Below, in pieces: positions 7,928 through 14,175 of a stretch of DNA of 14,175 nt (its first letter is position 1; every line of letters starts with the position of its first letter). The stretch is from Gracilaria caudata (taxonomy: Eukaryota; Rhodophyta; Florideophyceae; Gracilariales; Gracilariaceae). The notes beneath the pieces were generated by a model that saw only the letters and a list, made by a program, of their open reading frames with translations, was not told where the DNA came from and ran no database searches. The translations under genes were made by a program, and so were the position numbers. The DNA is taken from the NCBI GenBank assembly GCA_030374735.1, contig JASCIV010000605.1, positions 1,695 through 15,869 of the forward strand, in the 5' to 3' direction.

Positions 7928-8514
7928 TGAAGCTTCGGTACTACTTATCGCTCCCATTATTGTTTTGTCGGAACCATCCATCAGGAATGTCACATTAAAC
8001 ATTTGCGTACTTGATTCCAAAGGAAACGTTCTGGACCACATTGTGATGCAAACCCCCCGAAGGGAGAACGCACGCGAAATTGTTCGTGATCTTCCTCTCA
8101 AGAGGGCAGTGACAGCGACAGAACCATCCTAGGTGAGTGCGCTAGCCGGGTGTAAAGCCGGGACTCACCGTCACGACGTGCGTGGGGTGTTGCACGGCAA
8201 AGAAACCGAGGACGGGTGTGTGATTGGAGAAGGGAGGAACCACGGTAGTGAGAAGGGACAAGCAGTCGCGGCGGATGCGTCCGCAATCTGGAGACGGACA
8301 CCGGTATGCCGGGTGGCACTCCCTGAATAAAGAGCACAAGGAGTCGGCTCTTGGCGAGGAGTTTGCAGAGCACCAGGGGGTTTCTGAGTCAGAGCCAAGC
8401 ACTCGCTTGATGCGAGGATTTACTTCCCAATGGGATCGAGCCTGCCTGCCTAAGCAGCAGCATCGCCGACCCACTGTAAAGGTAAAAATGACTAATTATG
8501 CCTAATGCTCCCAA
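7928..8514. other. Unassigned stretch between hAT remnant and Harbinger element
   Basis: No convincing gene. A 72-codon plus-strand frame (7914-8132) resembles nothing I know and overlaps the hAT tail. From 8132 the sequence is GC-rich: GGTGAGT at 8132-8138 and ACTCACC at 8163-8169 form a 7-bp inverted repeat, the first arm matches a 5' splice-donor consensus, and AATAAA lies at 8326-8331. It could be a solo LTR or a non-coding end of a lost element; neither can be shown here. Confidence 0.4.
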
Positions 8515-8529
8515 GGCCCTTTTTACACA
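8515..8529 (+). repeat. Left terminal inverted repeat of the Harbinger element
   Basis: GGCCCTTTTTACACA. It matches the reverse complement of the right end at 14 of 15 positions; only the ninth base differs. Confidence 0.8.
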
Positions 8530-8748
8530 TTGAAAGGAGAATTTTTGTGGCGGGACACCGCCAACAGCCAAGCTGTCCTGTGGACATTTCCTGCACGGTA
8601 AACATGTCCAAACACTGTGTAGAAACGTTGTTGGACAGATTCCCTTGATTTGGCGGCAAACCGAAACACCCCCTTATATGTTCAAGGTGCCATTTCGACA
8701 GCTAGTGCAGCCTACCTGCTCTCGCGACTCGACTCTTCCCCACACAAT

Positions 8749-9462
8749 ATGGCGTCCCAAAAAGATCAGGACCAAGTTCCTGCCAGTCCAAAGACAGATA
8801 ACTCCAATGAAGAAACACCTCGGGTTTCAGCGCAAGAACCCAATCAAAACAGTACCAATTCTTCCCCTACCAAATGCACAGCAATCTTCAATAATGGAAG
8901 TGGCTCCAAGAAAAAGCCTGTCTCCGACGCACAGCATTACGACAGCGACACTGTAGCAGTTCTTTTCAAGATGATGGAGAAGGCAGGTTACGGTGATCGC
9001 AAAAAACAGAAGAAGAGTCTCAAGGAAGTTTTTGCTGAAGCCACGCGACTGGAAGCAACCGAGCACAATGTGAAATGCACTGCCAAGGGATGGCAGAAGA
9101 AATTCACGAGAATCAAACAGGAGTACTCGAGGTTCATAGCGAAAATAAGCGAGTCTGGGCGTGATGGCGATGATGAAGATCTATATATTAAGCCCGAGTT
9201 CTTCGAAATGATGCACGAACAAGAGCGAGGCAAAGCACGCCACGACCCTCCTGGGCACTGTTCGACAGATGAAGGTATTAACAATGATTCACCGATGACC
9301 AGTACCCGAAAGAGAATAAAGCTTTCGAATACATCTCTGCTTGAATCGTTTATTGAGAAGCAAGAATCCCGCCATACAGAAATAATAACGGAGCTCAAAC
9401 GCAGCAATGACAAAAGAGAGAAAACACGCGGCGTTCTGGAACGCCTCGTAGACAAACTTTAA
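8749..9462 (+). CDS. Harbinger Myb/SANT-like DNA-binding protein
   Basis: The accessory protein of PIF/Harbinger elements. In the family it binds transposon ends and helps bring the transposase into the nucleus. It has 237 residues from the ATG at 8749 (context CAATATGGCG); the frame is open further upstream, to about 8650, but without another ATG. Residues 1-60 are a disordered, Ser/Asn/Pro-rich tail. Residues 64-155 fit a Myb/SANT-like trihelix domain: DSDTVAVLFKMMEKAG, AEATRLEATEHNVKCTAKGWQKKFTRIKQEY and ISESGRDGDDEDLY. The usual first tryptophan of the domain is replaced by Tyr/Asp (HYDSD). KKRK-type basic patches (SGSKKK, STRKRIK) could be nuclear signals. Residues 196-236 look like a coiled coil (LLESFIEKQESRHTEI onward). 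The frame is intact. Its stop lies eight bases from the stop of the convergent transposase. AATAAA at 9500-9505 could end its mRNA inside the transposase gene. Confidence 0.82.
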   Translation: MASQKDQDQVPASPKTDNSNEETPRVSAQEPNQNSTNSSPTKCTAIFNNGSGSKKKPVSDAQHYDSDTVAVLFKMMEKAGYGDRKKQKKSLKEVFAEATRLEATEHNVKCTAKGWQKKFTRIKQEYSRFIAKISESGRDGDDEDLYIKPEFFEMMHEQERGKARHDPPGHCSTDEGINNDSPMTSTRKRIKLSNTSLLESFIEKQESRHTEIITELKRSNDKREKTRGVLERLVDKL

Positions 9463-9470
9463 TTCGCCAT

Positions 9471-10706
9471 TCATCCTTCGCACGGATTGTTCACTACATA
9501 ATAAAGAAGTGCGTCTCGTTGTTTTTTGCCAGCGTTTGTGTCTGCAGTTACATCTTCGGGCTCTCCATCTTCGTCTTGTGGCAATAGAAAATCCATGAAG
9601 CTCCCATCTTCGATAGATAGGTTGTGAAATATGAGGCACGCTATGCACAGTGCGGCCATATCACTTTCGTGTTGCAAGCGAAATCTCTCTTTCAGAACAA
9701 CAAATCTGTGCTTCAATATGCCAAAAGCACACTCTACAGGCTTCCGCGTTTGGCTCGCGATACTATCCCAAGTTTTAAGAACAGGATTTGCAGCTTGTTC
9801 ACTCTTGGAGCTAATCTTCATCATGTTCCTCGACAGTGAAAAAGCGCAATCACCGATCAGATATGGGCGAATGCTGACATTCGAAACTCGAAGATCGGGT
9901 ACGCTCTCTCCCAACCATGCTCCCTCGTCATTTTTCTTCTTCAGTGAAGACCTATCGTAAATCGTAGAGTCCCCGAGAACCCCAGTTCTTCCGAGATCAG
10001 CATAAATAAATTTCCGGTCAGCAGTTACTACAGCAAATATAACAATACTAGGGTAACCCTTGTAGCATCTGTACTCGTAGTACTGTTCATTCGGGCAAGC
10101 AAGCCACTTAATGTGCGTTCCGTCTATTGCTCCCACACAGTAGGGAAGCCCGCGAATCTCCTGAAAGCCATTCATAGCTTTTGCCATCTCGTGCTCCTCC
10201 GTCGGAAAAGATATCGCTGACTTGTAGTTATTTGTAATCGGAAAGGACATCTCTGATACAATTGAAGATACTGTACTAGGTCCAATGCCGAGCTGGCATG
10301 CTGTTCGCTCACAAGTTTACCCCCCAGCATAAAGAAGAAATGCGGCTAGTTTTATTTCAGCGGGAAGTGAGTTTCGATACGTTGTATTACTGCGTTCGAA
10401 TGTTGGCCTCAGTTCGTCGCATATATGCGAGAAAAGCTTGTACGAGTTGCGAAACATACTGCGCCAGGATATGGAGGCAATAAACTCTGGAGACGTTGCG
10501 TACTCGAAGAACCAATTGGGGCTGTTGCGTGTCCGTTTCCAGCACCGGCCAACCGAACCTCCCCTTTTGTCCAGATTGAACTGCCTCAGAAGTACAAGAT
10601 TTCCTGCGTCTTGAAGAGCGCAAGCGATGGATTCCGCTTCATTCTCCTCAAAGGCGAGAAACGCCGCAATGGAGGCAATGATCTTCTCTCTCCGTCCAGG
10701 ACCCAT
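9471..10706 (-). pseudogene. PIF/Harbinger transposase (HARBI1-like, DDE_Tnp_4) with one in-frame stop
   Basis: The nuclease of the element, which in the family cuts at the terminal repeats. Starting at the ATG at 10706 (MGPGRREK) there are 411 codons including one internal TAA at 10317-10319 (codon 130). Before it lies the N-terminal region (SWRSMFRNSYKLFSHICDEL, YRNSLPAEIKLAAFLLYAGG). Directly after it, in the same frame, comes a helix-turn-helix (TACQLGIGPSTVSSIV) and then the catalytic domain. The DDE triad is complete: Asp in GAIDGTH (codon 195), Asp in VLGDSTIYD (codon 246) and Glu in KPVECAFG (codon 325). Length and order match active HARBI1-like proteins. The break is a single nonsense codon with no frameshift, so inactivation looks recent, unless the stop is read through or the base is an assembly error. 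The frame stays open upstream to 11018, but that part crosses the transposon end and is not coding. AATAAA on this strand lies at 9349-9354, within the Myb gene. Confidence 0.85.
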
Positions 10707-10889
10707 GGGGTGAGCGTTTCCGTGGATTGAGAGCGTCTCTGCTCTGTCCACGGCGTGGGCACGGTCATGAGGTGACCCCAGTTTGAGGGAAATTATGTTC
10801 CAATTTGGACAATATATCATTTTTGTCCTACGAAATGGAGATTTCCCAGCTTCAGGGGGATATTGGACTGTATTTGGGTTGTCTCTCCC

Positions 10890-10904
10890 TGTGTAGAAAG
10901 GGCC
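10890..10904 (-). repeat. Right terminal inverted repeat of the Harbinger element
   Basis: Read on the minus strand: GGCCCTTTCTACACA. It pairs with the left end at 8515-8529 with one mismatch. TAA follows it at 10905-10907. Confidence 0.8.
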
Positions 10905-11181
10905 TAAAATGAATGTGCACTCCACTACATGTGTGCTACTTACACTCTGCAGTATAGAGGTGCCAAGAATTCTAACTATGGGTGAGATCCACCTACGAAG
11001 GGGTTTGTCACCAGTCATAACACTACGCTAACCCACTGTCCCAAAAAGAGGAAGATATGAGAACCAGTACGGGGTAAACACCGCAAAATGGCGTTGCACT
11101 ACATATCCCCCTCCTGAGGTGCAAGAAGACATTCGAACGAGGAAGGTTTCGCCGGGCCGGAAAGACGTACATAGCGCCGCC

Positions 11182-13048
11182 ATGAGCGAGAACAAGCCCA
11201 TCCATGGGTCCAGCACCGCAGAGGCGAACGCGAGCGCAAACGTCTCCGACATAGAGGTTCCTCGTCTCCCTCGAAAATCTCCTTCTTCACCGCCATCGTC
11301 CTCCGAAAATCCGGGGTTTCCTTCCGCTTCCGTGATGAACAGCCAGCATCCGTATCACGGGAACACGCCACCTAGCCAGGGATTCCAGCCGGGGTTCCAC
11401 ACTGCGCCGCTCCTACCGACTGCGTCGAACATGGGTCCCAATCAGGGTGGTTGCACCTGTGAATCAGCATCCTCCAGGCGGAGTAGCCCCTCTCGCAGCT
11501 GCGGCGAACGCATGGCCGTCGTACGAGGAGTTTATTGCGGATCCGACGTTGAATCCCGCCCGATACAGGGCCTTGATTTCACCCTACTGCTGTGCAGGAC
11601 GAAGACCTCATCGAGCGATACGCTGACGGTAGCGGCCGCCTTCCGGGCGATCACCATGTTTGGATGACGTTCACCTTCAATTGGAGACATTGTATCGCCG
11701 TGCCAGTGCACGTGTTGGTCCACCACCGTGGTGAGAGTCATGCGCAGGCCCAGATGGGGATGTTCCGTCTCGCGTATCAGCGGTTGAACAGGTCCTCGTA
11801 CGAGACGCCGATTCCGGAGGAGTACCTTTTCGATGTGGCTTTCCCCCGAACTCAAGGTGAAGCCGGGTACGGACACCGCCTGGCGGAACTTGCGAGGTCG
11901 ATTCCCGAGAACGGTGCAAGCGCGCGAGTGAATCAGGGTTACCTGTGCTGGGCGCGCCCCATCTCCGTGCGGAGTTCCGTTATCTTCGACGCCGACCGCG
12001 GTCCGCGTGGCTTCACAACATCCGTTTCGAACGTCGCGCACGATCTCGGTTTGGGCACATGATCCCGTACCAGAATTTGGAGGCGGAGCGTATTAGACCT
12101 AAACAGATGCGTGGCCGTTACGTCCCTCTCCCGAGGTTGCGGGCTCCGTACGAGGCGTGTCGGGGATGCTACATCGAGCTTCCACCGTGTATCACGTATA
12201 TCAGTAGCCGCCTCTGCAACAACCCGTTCTCCGGTTGGTGGGCCGTGGGCCTCACTGAGTGGGCTGCCCGCGCTGCGGCGTATATCCTTTTCGAAGTGTA
12301 CGACCAGTACCGTCTGTGGTTCCTCCCCGTGAGGCTCCGTGCCGCGATTCGCGAGCTGGATCTCTCCCTAGTTTTAGGAGGTGCTGGAAACCACAATGAG
12401 CTCTTCCCTCTTTTGGATGCGATGGACCAGGTTGACTGGAATGTCGTACCCATTCAGTGGAGCGCCGTGCGTTGGGAACGAATCCTGCCGACCGATCTCC
12501 GGGACGCCGTACACCGTTAGCGGGCGACTACGTCTTCTACGATCCGTGAGAGCAGACCTTCATTAGTGAAGTGCAAGCGGCCGCTCTTCGCGATGCGGAA
12601 CGCGTAACTCCACCGGGCCATCGGAGAGGTTACACCGTCACTGACGGTTACTTCCAGCCTTACGAGGAGGATGATCCCATGATGGACGACGACGCAGTCA
12701 CCACAGGGGTGGGACTTGGGATCGGAGCGGGCACGCTACCTCCCGCTGAGAGCGGTGGTCATGGGGCCTATGGGACTCCTCCGTCGCTGGAGCGAGTACG
12801 GTCCCGAACGGCGGTGGTAGTTCTCACGGAGGTGGTACTTCTGTAGATATGGTCCCAAGTGGGGTACAAGCGCTATGGGCGATGGTTGCCGAGGAAGATC
12901 ATGCCTCCATCATCTCCCAGTTCTTGGCGAACTCAGGGGTTGATACCTCCGGCGTTGCGGTGACGTGTCCCAAATGCAGGGTGTCCTCCAAGCGAGATTT
13001 AATAACAATCCGCCTGGTCCGCAGGGAGGCGCGGGTCCTTCCTCCTAG
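11182..13048 (+). pseudogene. Decayed multi-frameshift coding region, gag-like in composition, not recognised
   Basis: A coherent plus-strand protein can be followed through several frames. It opens with ATG at 11182 in an excellent context (GCCGCCATGAG) and a Ser/Pro-rich N-terminus (SSPPSSSENPGFPSAS). Next come GGVAPLAAAANAWPSYEEFI (about 11477), ADGSGRLPGDHHVWMTFTFNW (about 11622), a Trp/Tyr-rich helical middle (NPFSGWWAVGLTEWAARAAAY at about 12222; WFLPVRLRAAIRELDLSL), GDYVFYDP (about 12523), FQPYEEDDPMMDDD, and a Gly/Asn-rich tail (RFNNNPPGPQGGAG, about 13000). Frame changes fall near 11447, 11590, 11945, 12515, 12795 and 12955, with a stop at 12547-12549. The third codon position is GC-rich along most of it, which supports past coding. 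Pro-rich start, helical core and Gly-rich tail recall retrotransposon gag proteins, but I see no zinc knuckle and recognise no family. Confidence 0.55.
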
Positions 13049-13149
13049 AGGGTTCCCGGGCGCACCAACCTTGGCGATTATGATGTCGACTAGCGGGGTT
13101 CAACATAGTTTTCCTTTCAAAGGCTTCCTTCAGCGTGCTGAGTAAACTC

Positions 13150-13310
13150 TGACTTTCCGTACAAACGACTTTCTCTTCTATCTTCTAGAGGTCTTCACTT
13201 CTTCTCCTTCGAGCTTCTACTTCTCTTTCTTCTTCTCCTCTCCTGAGGTTCCAAAAACTTCCTTTTCAAGGGTCTTTTTCTTCTTCTCCTTCGAGCTTCT
13301 ACTTCTCATT
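13150..13310. repeat. Pyrimidine-rich tract with a 28-bp exact direct repeat
   Basis: The plus strand is nearly all C and T. The 28 bases at 13198-13225 recur exactly at 13280-13307, 82 bp further on (core CTCCTTCGAGCTTCTACTTC). On the minus strand the tract is purine-rich and lies just 3' of the chromodomain fragment, where an LTR retrotransposon would carry its polypurine tract. That link is inference. Confidence 0.7.
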
Positions 13311-13344
13311 CACGAGCACCGTTCACCTCGATCGAGGGCCATGA

Positions 13345-13940
13345 CTATCCCGCAAGGGTGTTGCCAATGTTGGCCGGCAGTCTCGTCTTACTACGACGGT
13401 GGTACTGCACGATCATGGATCGGGGCAAGCGTTCAACCGGCTCGTCCGTGTCAGCGGACGGCGGGCACCCGTAGCAGCGTACCTGGTACTGAATATGCCC
13501 CTTTGGGTGATAGCTATTTCCCACAATGCGGTCCATCACGAATTCCTTCGGATAAACACCACGAGTTTCGTCTCCGTCAGGGGTAGGGTCCACGCTTCCG
13601 AGCGGTTTCACAACCGAGTCTTAGGGTGACACTACAGTACGTTCAATCGCTTGCGGCGGTTGTTCCTCATCTTGAGATGGTATCGTTGGCTGTCCGCGTG
13701 CGCGAGGCGGTAACTCAGTCTGAGCGAAGGGATGTTTCGCGAGCTGGCGAGGGTGATCTCGTCTGAGCATCAGCGCTCTCTGACGGGGAGGCGGTTCAGG
13801 GGGCACGGCGCGTGCCGGTTCATCCAGTTTAACGTTCTGGTTGGCCACCGAAACGTCGGGCAACAAGGCAGAATTCCCGCATGGCCGTGCAGGGCGCGCA
13901 ACGTGTGTCAAGTGGTGAGCCGAAGCTCCTCCAATGGCAG
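13345..13940 (-). pseudogene. Chromodomain fragment, probably the C-terminus of a Ty3/gypsy-type integrase
   Basis: One minus-strand frame covers the region, broken by TAA at 13621-13623. The upstream part is Pro/Arg-rich (AVPPEPPPRQRALMLRRDHP), like the linker after an integrase core. The downstream part reads as a chromodomain at about 13395-13555: YPKEFVMDRIVG, HIQYQVRCYGCPPSADTDEP, RLPRSMIVQYHRR. In the family this domain directs chromovirus integration to marked chromatin. The usual aromatic cage is damaged: VRWKGY reads VRCYGC and DTWEP reads DTDEP. The frame ends near 13345. No integrase core, reverse transcriptase or LTR is visible in the window, and the 5' side is cut by the A-tract element at 13941. 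A host chromodomain protein is a less likely alternative. Confidence 0.65.
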
Positions 13941-13951
13941 TTTTTTTTTTT
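13941..13951 (-). other. Genomic A11 tract 15 bases after an AATAAA signal
   Basis: Plus-strand T11, so A11 on the minus strand. It follows AATAAA (minus strand, 13967-13972) by 15 bases, the usual distance for a poly(A) tail. An encoded A run at exactly this place is the mark of a retroposed mRNA 3' end. Confidence 0.55.
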
Positions 13952-13966
13952 CTCAATCAAATGCAG

Positions 13967-13972
13967 TTTATT
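13967..13972 (-). terminator. Polyadenylation signal AATAAA
   Basis: It lies 102 bases downstream of the stop codon at 14075-14077 on the same strand and 15 bases before the A11 tract. Confidence 0.5.
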
Positions 13973-14074
13973 TAAAGTGTTCTCAATGTCCCGTGTAGAG
14001 GAGCAGAATAACACATTCACCTGGTTCACTACACTAGTCGACTACAGTCTACTGTTTCCCATACATCTGGAGCG

Positions 14075-14175
14075 CTACACCAGCTTCTCTTCTAACATTT
14101 CAAGTATATCGGTCGCCTCCTTCTTCTCAGTTGGCGACCATTCTTCCATTCCAAGCAGTACTTTCAGCCTTCCAT
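14075..14175 (-). CDS. C-terminal end of an unrecognised protein, partial at the window edge
   Basis: Reading leftward from the window edge, 32 codons are open and end in TAG at 14075-14077: GRLKVLLGMEEWSPTEKKEA followed by a charged helix (TDILEMLEEKLV). A stop codon, a 3' untranslated stretch of about 120 bases, AATAAA and an A11 tract follow in normal order, which supports a real gene end. The family is not recognised; the visible part is a short amphipathic helix. Because an A tract is encoded in the genome at the cleavage position, this copy may be a retroposed (processed) copy rather than the parent gene. An ATG at 14175 is in a different frame. Confidence 0.45.
   Translation of the reverse strand, partial: GRLKVLLGMEEWSPTEKKEATDILEMLEEKLV

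Larger units (their letters stand above)
8515..10904. mobile_element. PIF/Harbinger DNA transposon, nearly complete, about 2.4 kb
   Basis: The ends are 15-bp terminal inverted repeats starting GGCCCTTT, with 14 of 15 matching, as expected for PIF/Harbinger elements. Inside are the two genes of that superfamily, a Myb/SANT-like DNA-binding protein (plus) and a DDE transposase (minus), placed tail to tail. The flanking trinucleotides are CAA at 8512-8514 and TAA at 10905-10907; the family makes 3-bp target duplications, often TAA, so one copy has probably mutated. The transposase carries one in-frame stop, so the copy may be non-autonomous now. Confidence 0.85.

Noticed and set aside
8133..8330. 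tRNA-like or SINE head in the GC-rich segment
   Set aside because: No A-box and B-box pair at proper spacing and no cloverleaf could be drawn.
4698..8476. CAGTGGG at 4698 and CCCACTG at about 8470-8476 as terminal repeats of one hAT element
   Set aside because: Only seven bases match, the following bases differ, and no 8-bp target duplication is seen.
10251..10320. An intron explaining the TAA in the Harbinger transposase (GTAAAC as donor)
   Set aside because: The nearest AG acceptors would give an intron of only some 20-30 bases, and longer ones would remove the conserved helix-turn-helix. The frame on both sides of the stop is already the same, so a nonsense codon is simpler.
10707..11018. 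N-terminal extension of the transposase to 11018
   Set aside because: It would cross the right terminal inverted repeat at 10890-10904 and leave the element. The extra residues do not resemble the family.
11532..12041. A 169-codon minus-strand open frame
   Set aside because: It is the shadow of the plus-strand decayed coding region, whose fragments read as a more protein-like and continuous sequence.

Overview
The window is eukaryotic nuclear DNA, dense in transposable elements and poor in introns. I see no rRNA, tRNA or CRISPR array and no prokaryotic operon layout. The transposon families found (PIF/Harbinger, an oomycete-type DDE_Tnp_4 family, hAT, and a chromodomain typical of Ty3/gypsy integrases), the intronless genes, TATA-like boxes and AATAAA signals would suit a red alga, an oomycete or a similar protist. 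Nothing in the sequence fixes the species.

Layout. (1) 233-1777, minus: an intact, intronless phosphotransferase-like gene with an APH kinase fold. A near-perfect 50-nt hairpin lies upstream of it at 2032-2081. (2) 2082-3440: no convincing gene. It holds a purine-rich tract and a minus-strand TATA motif that leads only to a 13-codon ORF. (3) 3493-3897, plus: a small unrecognised ORF with an acidic N-terminal half and a basic C-terminal half. (4) 4118-4625: an array of GC-rich stem-loops about 40 bp apart whose stems differ in sequence but remain self-complementary. An inverted repeat and a 30-bp tandem repeat follow. (5) 4925-6253 and 6402-7927, plus: two adjacent, heavily decayed transposase genes, first a DDE_Tnp_4 family and then hAT. 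(6) 8515-10904: an almost complete PIF/Harbinger transposon with 15-bp terminal inverted repeats, an intact Myb/SANT-like gene and a convergent transposase broken by one in-frame TAA. (7) 11182-13048, plus: a long decayed coding region with about six frame changes, gag-like in composition but not recognised. (8) 13150-13940: a pyrimidine-rich tract with a 28-bp direct repeat, then a minus-strand chromodomain fragment. (9) 13941-14175, minus: the 3' end of another gene, with stop codon, AATAAA and a genomic A11 run, which looks like a retroposed mRNA end.

How the parts relate. Only the two Harbinger genes form a clear functional pair: a DNA-binding Myb/SANT partner and its DDE transposase. The rest looks like serial accumulation of mobile elements beside one or two host genes. 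The least explained parts are the periodic hairpin array, the 50-nt hairpin and the unrecognised decayed protein at 11182-13048. Family calls come from reading translations and recalling family motifs; no database search was run.
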